Positions 1 through 8,807 of a stretch of 64,000 nucleotides of DNA are shown piece after piece. The DNA is from Stentor roeselii (Eukaryota; Ciliophora; Heterotrichea; Heterotrichida; Stentoridae). The translations under genes and the position numbers were made by a program. The stretch spans positions 149,674 through 213,673 of the forward strand of contig RSEH01000026.1 of NCBI GenBank assembly GCA_006503475.1. The letters run 5' to 3'. Position 1 is the stretch's first letter. Each line of letters begins with the position of its first letter. The notes beneath the pieces were generated by a model, which worked only from the letters and a program-made list of their open reading frames with translations, did not search any database and was not told where the DNA came from.

Positions 1-1060
1 TCATACTGCAGCATAGAATGAAGCAAATTTTTAATCCAGACCTTGCAATTAAGTTTTTGTACTTTTTGCAAAAGAACCTGATTATTCAATTTAATATTCA
101 TTCCTTGAACATTTTCACAGGTCAAAAGTTGGTAAAAAGTCAATCCTAAAGAAAAAACATCAGATTTTCCAGGTTTATAAAAAGCCACCCTGGAATTGTT
201 TTCAAGTGCTTCACAGAGTTCAGGAGCCATATATCCAAAAGCCCCCTGAATAGGAAACTCCATAGTTGTAGAAAAAGTTGAATCTCTCTCAATAAAATCT
301 CCAATTCCAAAGTCAATAATTTTCAAGGTCATATCCTTTTCATTCACAAGAATATTGTGTGGTTTGATGTCTCGATGAAAAATTTTCATATTGTAAAGAT
401 AAGCAAAGCTATTTAGAAGTATTTTAACCCATTCTTCTAAAACATTCGGAGGAAGGACCTGACCGTTTTTTTTAGTTTTTGTTAAAAAGTTCATCAAATT
501 TTCTCCTCCGTCTTCCATGAAAAGAGAAATTTCGTCTGGAGTTCTTTTGACATCATAAAGTCTGATAAATGTGTTTATGTTAGTCTTTTGGTTTGATAAT
601 AAAGTCATTATTTCAATTTCTTTCGAGATATGACTGGGGTCGAAATCTTGTGTAAATGAAAAATATTGCTTTTTTATTATCGGGATATTGTCTCGAGTGA
701 CTCCTCTTAAAATTTTGACATCAAAAGTAGGAAAAGTATGTGAATAAACAAGTCTTGTTTGAAAAACTATTGAATCTAAATCTAGAGATAAAGGAATAAG
801 TCCAGATATTGAATTTTCATTAGTATTTTCTGATGGTATAAAACAAAGTAATTTCCCAAAACTGGGTCGTTTTCGCCATTCATACTGCAGCATACATTCA
901 AGTAACTTTTTAACCCAAACCTTGCAACTTAACTCTTGTACTTTTTGTAATAAAAGCTTATTATTCAATTTTATATTCAGTCCTGAAATATTTTCAAAAG
1001 TGATAAGTTGATAAAAAGTCAATCCTAAAGAAAAAACATCAGATTTTCCAGGTTTATGAT
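1..1060. repeat. Intragenic duplication encoding the two kinase domains
   Basis: The stretch starting at 1 (tcatactgcagc...) recurs at 880 with an offset of 879 bp (293 codons). Most of the copies have diverged, but a block of about 45 bp near 135-180 is essentially identical to 1014-1059, including a CAGATTTTCCAGG core. Such a block inside otherwise diverged copies suggests recent gene conversion or strong constraint. Confidence 0.8.
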
Positions 1061-2489
1061 AATCAGAACTGAGATTCTTTTCAAGTGCTTCACAGAGTTC
1101 AGGGGCCATATATCCACTAGTACCCTGAATAGGAAACTCCATAGTTGGAGAATAAGTTGACTCTATCTCAGAAATATCTCCAACTCCAAAGTCAATAATC
1201 TTCAAGGTCATATCCTGCTCATTCACAAGAAGATTATGAGGTTTAATGTCTCGATGAAAAATTCCATTGTTTGCAAGCCAGGCAAAGTTTTCTAAAAGTA
1301 CCTTAATCCACATTTCTATAACATTTGAAGGAATTTTCTGACCCTTTTGTTTCATTTTAGTTATAAAATTCATTAAGTTTATTCCACCATCTTCCATCCA
1401 TATACAAATATTTTCGTGATCATTTAGAACGTAGTAAATTTTCAAATAGTTTTTGTGTGAATCTGAATGATTTGAAACAAAAGTAAGAATATCGATTTCT
1501 TTTTCAATGTGCTTGAAGTCGAATTCATCTGAAAAAGAATGATAATGTTTGAGGATTATAGTTTGGTTGTTTCTGTTAACTCCTTTTCGCACCACAATTG
1601 AAAAGTTTGAATAACTGTTAATGTATATCTTATGTTCGTAATTAAAGTCATTCAAGTCAATTGAATTTGAACTTAGTGACTCTTTTGGTGATCTTTTCTT
1701 TCGTTTTGGAGGATTTTTTAGTATGGGACTATCTATTATAATGTTCATGAGCTTTTTCGTGCTATTATTGAAAAATTCTTCGATTTCTAGAATTTTTTCG
1801 ATTATGTCTTTCATTTTTTGGTATTGGGATGTTTTTCCTCTGCCTGTTAGTCTGACTTTTCGAGTAAGATCATGATTTTCTATGAATTTTTCAAGCATTT
1901 TCTTGATGACTAGATTTAGGAATGTTTTGTAGTGATTATCTTGAACAATACACTGTTTTAGGATATTTATTATTATCTCGCAAGAGGTTATTTCTTCGAT
2001 TTGGATGAAATTTTGCATTTGGTTTAAGGCTTCCTGTTTAAGTCTTAAACTGATTAACTTTGCTATAGCAAAAAATTGATTTATTTTACTTAGAGAAAGT
2101 AATTTTGGAGTATAATGTATCAGTTGATGAGCAGAACATGAAGTGATTTCAAAACTTAGAGGTATTGAATATTCTTTATAAATACAGTCACAGATGCTAC
2201 TCGATTCAATACTCGCAAAGTAATAGATATAATCAAAGTATTCAAATGATGAAATCTGAATACTATGGTAGTCTTTCTTGATTCTGATTAGCAAGAGTGC
2301 AAGCCAGTACTTTAAGACTGTCATATTAGAACTGGCTTCATTGTATGTATCTGTGAGCATTTCGAATGTAGAATTAGTTCCATTAACAATAATTTTTTTT
2401 ATCTTACAAGAAAGTTCACTTACTTGACTTGCCTGTCGCCTTATATTTGGAAAATAGTCTCTTTCGAAGTCGATTATTTGATAATCCAT
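1..2489 (-). CDS. Tandem protein kinase (two kinase domains), 3' end cut by window
   Basis: The frame is open from an ATG at 2489 (TTAACATGG context) to the left edge, giving about 829 visible residues. Residues 1-260 are helical with no recognised domain. Two kinase domains follow exactly 293 codons apart. Domain 1 has HRDIKPHN at about residue 412, DFG at 433 and MAPE near 461. Domain 2 repeats HRDIKPHN at about 705 with its own DFG and MAPE. A lysine at the VAIK position is present in both (IILKHY, IIKKQY), but no glycine-rich loop is evident. Both domains keep the catalytic Asp and DFG, so both look active Ser/Thr-type kinases. The second domain is cut just before its last helices. Tandem kinases are known from plants and ciliates, but I cannot assign a pathway. 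The next gene upstream on this strand is the doubtful ORF at 2695. Confidence 0.88.
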   Translation of the reverse strand, partial: MDYQIIDFERDYFPNIRRQASQVSELSCKIKKIIVNGTNSTFEMLTDTYNEASSNMTVLKYWLALLLIRIKKDYHSIQISSFEYFDYIYYFASIESSSICDCIYKEYSIPLSFEITSCSAHQLIHYTPKLLSLSKINQFFAIAKLISLRLKQEALNQMQNFIQIEEITSCEIIINILKQCIVQDNHYKTFLNLVIKKMLEKFIENHDLTRKVRLTGRGKTSQYQKMKDIIEKILEIEEFFNNSTKKLMNIIIDSPILKNPPKRKKRSPKESLSSNSIDLNDFNYEHKIYINSYSNFSIVVRKGVNRNNQTIILKHYHSFSDEFDFKHIEKEIDILTFVSNHSDSHKNYLKIYYVLNDHENICIWMEDGGINLMNFITKMKQKGQKIPSNVIEMWIKVLLENFAWLANNGIFHRDIKPHNLLVNEQDMTLKIIDFGVGDISEIESTYSPTMEFPIQGTSGYMAPELCEALEKNLSSDYHKPGKSDVFSLGLTFYQLITFENISGLNIKLNNKLLLQKVQELSCKVWVKKLLECMLQYEWRKRPSFGKLLCFIPSENTNENSISGLIPLSLDLDSIVFQTRLVYSHTFPTFDVKILRGVTRDNIPIIKKQYFSFTQDFDPSHISKEIEIMTLLSNQKTNINTFIRLYDVKRTPDEISLFMEDGGENLMNFLTKTKKNGQVLPPNVLEEWVKILLNSFAYLYNMKIFHRDIKPHNILVNEKDMTLKIIDFGIGDFIERDSTFSTTMEFPIQGAFGYMAPELCEALENNSRVAFYKPGKSDVFSLGLTFYQLLTCENVQGMNIKLNNQVLLQKVQKLNCKVWIKNLLHSMLQY

Positions 2490-2694
2490 GTTAACAGTAA
2501 CTATTTATTAGGTAATTCTTATCATAGATTATTAAACATCAATCATGATTAAATAATAATGAATCAATTTAGTTTATACTTAAATATTCTTATAATAATA
2601 CTGTGGCTAAATATTCTGATATAGATATTGCAGTATTATTTATAAAAAAACTATAAATAATCGGTATTTGCTTCGTGAAACATAATTTCTGTAA

Positions 2695-2988
2695 TTATAA
2701 AATATTTATCATATAGTTTAACCTTCTAAGATGTTCAAAAATATTTGATAGTAATTCTCGATTTAGTCTCTGAATATTCTTCATATTTCGAAAAGACTTA
2801 ACCCTAAGCAAAACATAAAATTTTTCAGAGAGTTGAAGAACTTTGAAAATTTTTTTGAGTTCCATTTCAGTTGAGCAATAATTTTGATCACAATAAAATA
2901 TTTCTAACAAATACCATTCTTCTTCTTTAGCAATAGGATTACCAACCAAACTCAAAAGATAATCATACCAGAATTGGTCCCTTTGCAT
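2695..2988 (-). CDS. Small hypothetical protein, possibly the end of a decayed gene
   Basis: This is a 97-residue frame from ATG to TAA. It is acidic and aromatic in the first half and basic and leucine-rich at the end. LNRELLSNIFEHL near the C-terminus looks faintly F-box-like, which is not enough for a call. The same frame continues upstream to an ATG at 3147, interrupted only by TAG at 3118-3120 and TAA at 2992-2994. The short ORF may therefore be the intact tail of a decaying gene rather than a functional gene. No 15-nt intron removes either stop. Confidence 0.35.
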   Translation of the reverse strand: MQRDQFWYDYLLSLVGNPIAKEEEWYLLEIFYCDQNYCSTEMELKKIFKVLQLSEKFYVLLRVKSFRNMKNIQRLNRELLSNIFEHLRRLNYMINIL

Positions 2989-3266
2989 ATTTTAAAGAAT
3001 TGCGAATGGTTTCCTATTACAACATGAAATCAATTCATACCGTTTTTCTTTTATCGCGTCACTTCTGAATTTTGGCTTTCTTAATATCTGGGCATAGACT
3101 ATTATTGAATTAATAATCTAATATCTAAATTTAATGACTTCTTTCATAAATCTTACTCAATCAAAAACTCTATAATCAATCTATAAACTACCCTTAACAC
3201 CCTAAATAATTCCAACAAAATACTAAAACTAAATTAAACTAACTATAAATCTAATTACTTAAAAAT

Positions 3267-4082
3267 TCATCTATCAGCAATTTCGAGTTTATAATGTAAA
3301 AGTCTATGACCTTCTTCAATCTTATCATAAAATGCGAAACGGTTTATAATACTTTCCAAATCCATAATAACACACATTTTCTTCTCTCTTTCTTCTTCCA
3401 AACTAATATTAAGAGTCCTCACTCTTCCAGTGACACAAACAAATTCACTTATTTCACTTTCATTATTCCAGATCTTCAGAGAATACTTAATGTCCTTCAC
3501 CCCAAGGGTCCTAAACTGTGGGTAAAACAAATTTTTCCCTGAATCCATGAAAATGTAAGTCAAAATCGTCACTCTTCGAGCATCGCTCGCAAAAAATGTA
3601 TGCAGAAGTTTCACACAACCTGCTGTTGGAGGTAAGGATGAGGCTCTTAAACGAGAAGAGTATTCAGCTGAGCTGCCTGATATTTCGTAATGTGGGATGT
3701 TGTGTTTATTCATGAAATGGCTCAAGACTTCCATCTTTTCGCCTTTCCATCGACAATTTTGCAACAAACAGTGGGTTGATGGGTTAAAATTGCAACCAAT
3801 CTCGTGTATGTGTCTCATACTCATAGTAATAGTTGATGTGCATCCAGAGAAGCGGCACAAACATTCAATAGAGGTAAGTTGCTGCTCAAGCTGAAAGTTT
3901 CTTAATTTTTTCGAAATAGGAGACTTACAAGTAGGACATTTCGAGTTGTTGAAAGTACATTTTTCGCATATAGAATGGCCGAAGTCGCATTGGAAGATCG
4001 GCTGAGAAAAAAAGTCTGAGCATGAAGGACATTTCAGACTTGTGTAAAAGGAAGTGTCTGGTATCAGACTAGCGGAATTCAT
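3267..4082 (-). CDS. SIAH/SINA-type RING E3 ubiquitin ligase
   Basis: The protein has 271 residues. An N-terminal RING finger spans about residues 18-52 (CPSC, then C.FGHSIC..C, then CPTC). A second Cys/His region at about 75-130 matches the SINA zinc finger (C.C...GC, H...C, C...C.W.G, H....H). The C-terminal 120 residues fit the beta-sandwich substrate-binding domain of SINA proteins. SIAH proteins join E2 enzymes to substrates for degradation. Length and domain order match the family (about 280-320 aa). This is the only gene in the window that ends in TGA. It is divergent from eL24, with 167 bp between start codons. Confidence 0.85.
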   Translation of the reverse strand: MNSASLIPDTSFYTSLKCPSCSDFFSQPIFQCDFGHSICEKCTFNNSKCPTCKSPISKKLRNFQLEQQLTSIECLCRFSGCTSTITMSMRHIHEIGCNFNPSTHCLLQNCRWKGEKMEVLSHFMNKHNIPHYEISGSSAEYSSRLRASSLPPTAGCVKLLHTFFASDARRVTILTYIFMDSGKNLFYPQFRTLGVKDIKYSLKIWNNESEISEFVCVTGRVRTLNISLEEEREKKMCVIMDLESIINRFAFYDKIEEGHRLLHYKLEIADR

Positions 4083-4249
4083 TATTTTTAAATGAATTAT
4101 AACAATTCAAGCCCAAATTCCCCAAACTTCCAAATTCCTTTAAACCCATAAAAAATCCTAAAAGAATCCAAACATCTTCCAAACCAATTCAAAAAAAACT
4201 CTTTCCTTTCAAACCTTATTCCAATATTCCGAAGTGTCTCTTGATATAA

Positions 4250-4699
4250 ATGGTGATAAACACTGGAACTTGCTCCTTCAGCGACATGAAAGTTTGGCCT
4301 GGAAGAGGTAGCCGGTTTATTACCAAAGACGGGAAAATCCAGCTTTTCATTGGCTCCAAGGTCAGGTCGTTATACCACCAAAGAATCAAGCCAGTCAAGT
4401 TGACCTGGACTCAGGACTGGAGACGACTCAACAAAAAAGGAAGAGCCGAGGCGGTGAAGAAGAGAAGGGTCAGAAGAGTTGTCAGGACCCAAAAAGCCTA
4501 CGTCGGAGCCACTTTGGATGATATCAAGAAAAGAAGGGATGAAAAACCTGAAGTCAGACAACAGATGAGAGAGCAGGCTTTGAGAGAGATTAAAGAAAGA
4601 CAAAAGAAAAAAGCTACCCAGGCTCAAAAGTTTGATAAGGCTCAGTCTAAAGCTGCTCCGAAAGTCTCTAAGGCTAAAGGGAAGCAAAAGAATAAATAG
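4250..4699 (+). CDS. RPL24: 60S ribosomal protein eL24
   Basis: The protein has 149 residues. The N-terminus (CSFSDMKVWPGRGSRF) aligns with eL24 CSFSGYKIYPGHGRRY. The central part carries the eL24 signatures W...WRRLNKKG, KKRRVRRVVRTQKA, GATLDDIKKRR and KPEVRQQMREQA. The tail is Lys/Ala-rich. eL24 sits on the large-subunit face and forms an inter-subunit bridge through its C-terminal helix. Only one Cys of the archaeal zinc site remains, as usual in eukaryotes. The start at 4250 gives a normal length, with a few extra residues before the conserved CSFS. Codon use is richer in C and G than in neighbours, as expected for high expression. Confidence 0.95.
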   Translation: MVINTGTCSFSDMKVWPGRGSRFITKDGKIQLFIGSKVRSLYHQRIKPVKLTWTQDWRRLNKKGRAEAVKKRRVRRVVRTQKAYVGATLDDIKKRRDEKPEVRQQMREQALREIKERQKKKATQAQKFDKAQSKAAPKVSKAKGKQKNK

Positions 4700-5224
4700 A
4701 CTAAGTAGTTAGTTGAAGTATTATTTTTGAAGGGTTTTTTATGGGGTTTTTGTAATGGGTTTTTATGCTGTTTTGGGGAGATAGTCTTGGGATTATTTCA
4801 TTTTTGTATTTTAGAATGTTTTGGTAGTAGTTTTAAGTAGATTGGGTGGAAATTTTATTGACTTGTGTTAAGAAATGAAAATTAATGGGATTTGTTTTGA
4901 GGGAGAAAATTTGAGTTATGGAAATGTTATACATCAAAGGAGGTTCTTTTATGAAAAATTTCAAAGAACGAAACGCACTTAACCCAAATTTTCATTCAGA
5001 AATTATAGAAGAAAGGGAGGTTTTGATTAAAGCATAATTTTCAACTCTAGCATTACATCAAAGTCTTGAAAAATAATTTTATTTAGAAAATATTTTATCT
5101 GAGCGGGTCGAAATGCTAGTGAATTTTAAATATTCTGTATCAAGTAAAATTTATTAGGAATAGAGTTGGCATATTATTTTAAGAAAGTATCCTCAATACT
5201 CCCTTCACTCTAAATCCCCATAAA
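4700..5224. other. Intergenic region, 525 bp
   Basis: No complete gene is recognised. A 39-codon ORF runs from ATG 4918 to TAA 5035-5037. The same frame is fairly open on both sides, interrupted by two TGA and one further TAA until about 5155. It could be an old coding relic, but no motif supports this. The region must hold the eL24 3' end and the channel promoter. Confidence 0.5.
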
Positions 5225-7192
5225 ATGAACCATTTACGCAGCAGGATCTCCATAAAAGAATGTTCAGACACAACAAGAGCTTTAGATTCCCAATTAAAAT
5301 ACAAAGACGTATGGCTTCGAGTGAAATCAAAAATGCTCTGCAGTCTTCGAATCTCCAAATTCATGGACGAGTTAACAAACAAAAAGCTTTTAATCGACGG
5401 TAACTTCAAAAGATTCTTAAGTCACCGAGCGAAACTATTAAACCGTTTATCAATAATAAAGCCAAAGCAGCTTCCATGTGGTATTCTTCACCCGAACAGT
5501 AAATGCAAGCAGACCTGGAACATGATAATCGGAATTCTTCTTCTTTACACTGCAACAGTGACGCCTTTCGTGATTGCCTTTCTCGACACTGGGACCCTCG
5601 ACTACTGGTTTTTCCTCGACACAGTAATCGACCTTTGTTACATCATCGACGTGATCCTTAACTGCAACACAGCCTTTTTCGACAGTGACGCCCGGTTGAA
5701 GGTAACAAGAAAAGAAATCATTTTAAATTACTTGAAAGGGTGGCTCGTGATTGACGTCGCTGCCTGCATTCCAATCGGTTTAATCCCGACGATAATCAAC
5801 TCGACATCAGGCAGAAGTTACAATAAACTTGTTCGATTGTTTAAGTTAAGAAGTATTCCAAGGCTTTTTCGGTTTTCTAAAGCTTTGAAGTTGATAAAGA
5901 CTTACAAAACTAACTTTTTGTTGGAAAGGGTTCAGATCTTTTTGAGTTTAAATCATAGTATGATGAGACTTCTTGCGACTTTAGCTGGGATTCTTATTAG
6001 TTTGCATTTAGTTGCTTGTTTTTGGTACTTGTTTTCTACGTTTAGTGAGAAAGAGACTGAGACTTGGGTGTATCGATATGGGTATAGTGATGCTTCGGTT
6101 ATTACTTTGTATGTTACTTCTTTTTACTGGGCAATCACTACGTTGACGTCTGTGGGTTATGGCGATATTACGCCTTATTCTGATGCTGAGTTGATTTTTA
6201 CTGTTTTGTGGATTATCGCAACGATGTATTTCTTGTCTATCACTGTTAGCTCACTTTCTACTGTTATTACGATGATTGATATTAAAAAGAAAAATCTTGA
6301 CCTCAAACTTAATATGGTTGATGAATATGCAAGAGAAGCTAGAGTCAGTAAAACAACGAAAAGAAGAATGCAGAATAGAATAAGGCTTACTAATGAAAGA
6401 CTTCATCTTAGCATTGAAGATGAGGAAAAGTTTATGAAGGAAATTCCGAGAGACCTTAAGTTTGAGATTGCTTGCAATATGTATGATGGATTTTTTAATA
6501 CTATTCCCTTTTTTAAAAATAGGGATAAGGAATTTGTTACGAATATTGCACTTTTCTTGCAGCCGAGGTACTTTAGTAGAAAAGATTCAGTTATTGTTGT
6601 TGGAGAAGTTGCGAATGAGATTTATATTGTTTTGCATGGAGTTGTTAACTTTGTTAGTGATGAAGAACTTACTGTCTTCAAAGTAATCAACGAAGGGCTA
6701 GATTTCGGAGACATCGAGGTTTTACTAAGACTAAAAAGAATTTACGCTGCTGTCGCTGCATGTGAAACCACTCTACTAGTAATAAAAGAAACCTACATTC
6801 AAAAAATAAAAGAAGGCTTCCCCGGTATCTGGCAAGAAATGAAAGAAAAAGCCAGAAAAAAAATAATCTCCATGAACTACCTTCTCGCAGAAGTCACAGT
6901 AATAAAAAAACTCAGAGCTGAAAACCACATAATTCAAGTAAAACCAAAAGAATACCGTGAAAGAATCGAGCAAGAGCTAGAAGACATAAAAAATCGTTAC
7001 GAGCACAAAGTAAAAACCAGAACCAAAGAAGAAAACGACTTCACTCTCGAAGCCTACGCAAGAATCACTGAAAACTTTCACGCAGTTGAAGAAATCAGAA
7101 CAGAACTAAAGATGATCAACAAAACATTAGAACAACTAATCGGCGATCGTAAAGAAAAGAACGACTCTGGAAATACCAGTTTGAATGAATAG
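5225..7192 (+). CDS. Cyclic-nucleotide-binding voltage-gated K+ channel (EAG/HCN/CNG superfamily)
   Basis: The protein has 655 residues. Six membrane segments lie between about residues 98 and 350. S4 carries regularly spaced basic residues (KLVRLFKLRSIPRLFRF, about 201-217). The pore filter TSVGYGD is at 308-314, the canonical K+-selective motif. A C-linker follows, then a cyclic-nucleotide-binding fold at about 440-545 (IYIVLHGVVNF; phosphate-loop region DFGDIEVLL). The canonical phosphate-loop RTA motif is not obvious, so ligand binding is uncertain. A basic C-terminal coiled coil covers about 545-650. Such channels are numerous in ciliates and set membrane potential for ciliary control. 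It ends in TAG, 42 bp before the FYVE-like gene. Confidence 0.93.
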   Translation: MNHLRSRISIKECSDTTRALDSQLKYKDVWLRVKSKMLCSLRISKFMDELTNKKLLIDGNFKRFLSHRAKLLNRLSIIKPKQLPCGILHPNSKCKQTWNMIIGILLLYTATVTPFVIAFLDTGTLDYWFFLDTVIDLCYIIDVILNCNTAFFDSDARLKVTRKEIILNYLKGWLVIDVAACIPIGLIPTIINSTSGRSYNKLVRLFKLRSIPRLFRFSKALKLIKTYKTNFLLERVQIFLSLNHSMMRLLATLAGILISLHLVACFWYLFSTFSEKETETWVYRYGYSDASVITLYVTSFYWAITTLTSVGYGDITPYSDAELIFTVLWIIATMYFLSITVSSLSTVITMIDIKKKNLDLKLNMVDEYAREARVSKTTKRRMQNRIRLTNERLHLSIEDEEKFMKEIPRDLKFEIACNMYDGFFNTIPFFKNRDKEFVTNIALFLQPRYFSRKDSVIVVGEVANEIYIVLHGVVNFVSDEELTVFKVINEGLDFGDIEVLLRLKRIYAAVAACETTLLVIKETYIQKIKEGFPGIWQEMKEKARKKIISMNYLLAEVTVIKKLRAENHIIQVKPKEYRERIEQELEDIKNRYEHKVKTRTKEENDFTLEAYARITENFHAVEEIRTELKMINKTLEQLIGDRKEKNDSGNTSLNE

Positions 7193-7234
7193 TGTAAAAA
7201 CATTAAAAACACAACAATAACTCTTAATATCAAA

Positions 7235-7837
7235 ATGGAACTTGAGGAATTCGTATCTACAGTCGACTTGACAAGGATCAACATCGAAGTCCTGGAAATC
7301 GATGACTCAGTGGACCGAGCGCAGTACTCTGCAATGAAAGAGTGCCTTAAATGTAAAACTGCTCTGGGAAAAACAGGAGCCAAGAAGTACTTCTGCTATT
7401 TTTGCTATAGAGCCATTTGCATCGCTTGTTCACCTGCAGATGTTTTACACCCAGAAACCCGCAAGGCACAGAAAATGTGTTTTCCTTGCTTCATTCATCA
7501 TATTAAACTACAGGTCTTGAAAGTTGGAGCGGAATATGTCGTGTTTAGACTAAAAAAAGAAATTCAGGAAAAAGAAAAACTTATGAAAGAAAGACAAGAA
7601 CTTGAAAAAGTTGCTGGTTTGATTCAGATGGAAAGACAGGAAAAACAAGGGGAAAGGAATTTGAAGATTGTTGAGAAACAACAGGAGTTGAAAAGGGAAC
7701 AGGATAGATTTGAGAAGGTTTTAAAGGAGTTTGAGGATGTGAAGGGGCTTTATGATAAAAATTGTCAGGAACATGGGAATTCGGCTCCTGAGACTCATCA
7801 TCGAGGAGGGGATTGTATGAAGTGTGAGGTTTTTTAG
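7235..7837 (+). CDS. FYVE-like zinc-finger plus coiled-coil protein
   Basis: The protein has 200 residues. Four CxxC pairs at about residues 37-85 (CLKC, CYFC, CIAC, CFPC) match the spacing of a FYVE-related double zinc site. However, the WxxD and RR/KHHCR phosphoinositide signatures are absent, so PI3P binding should not be assumed. Residues 90-170 form a highly charged coiled coil, and the tail ends with another CxxC (CMKC). It follows the K+ channel by 42 bp and precedes the next gene by 35 bp on the same strand. A 16-nt GT...AG could remove the final stop, but it lacks the A10 of the other introns, so I keep the unspliced end. Confidence 0.7.
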   Translation: MELEEFVSTVDLTRINIEVLEIDDSVDRAQYSAMKECLKCKTALGKTGAKKYFCYFCYRAICIACSPADVLHPETRKAQKMCFPCFIHHIKLQVLKVGAEYVVFRLKKEIQEKEKLMKERQELEKVAGLIQMERQEKQGERNLKIVEKQQELKREQDRFEKVLKEFEDVKGLYDKNCQEHGNSAPETHHRGGDCMKCEVF

Positions 7838-7872
7838 GATTTTAATTAAGTTTTAGTCTTCAGTTGATTATA

Positions 7873-8784
7873 ATGAAATTAGCTCCTATTGTCACTGAGG
7901 TTGTTAGGCCGTATCCTTTATATAAAAACCCCACCTATTTGTTTCTCAAAAGTGAACTTGAAAGACTCACCGAAGAAAACCCAGAAAGTGAAGGCCTAAC
8001 AATGAAAAGCTTAATAACCCAAAACTTAAAATCATTGTTAAACGAAGTTAATTTCACCCAAGACTACAACCAACAACTATCCCTCCTAACTAAAATCCGT
8101 GCATGGTATCGTTCAAAGCTTCCTAAAACAACAGAAGACCTGCTAACACCCGACGAAATTCCATCAATAACATATTCCTCTAAAACCCCTCAACCAAGAG
8201 TGCGTTTAGAAGGTCTATCTCCTCAAAATCACCCAGTCAATCTAAACCAAACCTCAAATTCACCATCTCCAACTCCACAATTTTCTCACATGAAATCATT
8301 TCATTTTTCCAACATGAACTACTTGCAACACATAAAACGCTTAAGCCACAAGTTCAGCGAATGGGAAAGCAGCAGGTCAAAGTTCAACGAAGAGTTAAAC
8401 TTCAGAAGTTCCATCAAAAAAAGAGCTTCTAAAGTTAATATAAGTGGAGAAAAAGTCAAGCCTAGATGGAAAGAACCGATTTTTGACCTTCGGAATTACT
8501 CAACTTTTTCAAATGGAAAATTTGACTCTTCTCAAAGGTTAAAGGAGCAGATCTCAACAATAGAAAACATTAAAAGAACTCTAGCTCATAAAAGACTTGC
8601 AGTTTCTTCCAAATGCCTTGAAAACGGTATCAGTTTATATGAAGAAAAAAACTTAAAAATTCAACTTTTACCTGAAACTGGAGAAAATTTGTTGAAAATG
8701 GTAAAAGCTCAATCAGTTAAGCCAAAAACTGGAAAAAAGAGGAAAAAGTCTCCGAAACGTAAGAAAAAAAGTAAGAAAAATTAG
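7873..8784 (+). CDS. Basic low-complexity protein, unknown function
   Basis: The protein has 303 residues from the ATG at 7873 (TTATAATG context). I do not recognise it. The N-terminal 100 residues are helical. The middle is Ser/Pro/Asn-rich (about 110-145) and contains SP and TP sites. The C-terminus is a dense Lys/Arg tail (KKRKKSPKRKKKSKK), which could be a nuclear or microtubule-binding signal. It is embedded in a same-strand run, 35 bp after the FYVE-like gene and 23 bp before the MORN gene. The intact frame and gene-like codon use support a real gene. Confidence 0.65.
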   Translation: MKLAPIVTEVVRPYPLYKNPTYLFLKSELERLTEENPESEGLTMKSLITQNLKSLLNEVNFTQDYNQQLSLLTKIRAWYRSKLPKTTEDLLTPDEIPSITYSSKTPQPRVRLEGLSPQNHPVNLNQTSNSPSPTPQFSHMKSFHFSNMNYLQHIKRLSHKFSEWESSRSKFNEELNFRSSIKKRASKVNISGEKVKPRWKEPIFDLRNYSTFSNGKFDSSQRLKEQISTIENIKRTLAHKRLAVSSKCLENGISLYEEKNLKIQLLPETGENLLKMVKAQSVKPKTGKKRKKSPKRKKKSKKN

Positions 8785-8807
8785 TAGTTTAATTTTATTA
8801 TCTTTTC

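Noticed and set aside
4370-4687. Minus-strand ORF of 105 codons opposite eL24
   Set aside because: It is antisense to a firmly identified ribosomal protein; Leu/Ser-rich composition is expected opposite Lys/Arg codons.
7822-7837. 16-nt GT...AG intron at the end of the FYVE-like gene
   Set aside because: It lacks the GTA start and A10 of the other introns, and splicing would only replace the last few residues.
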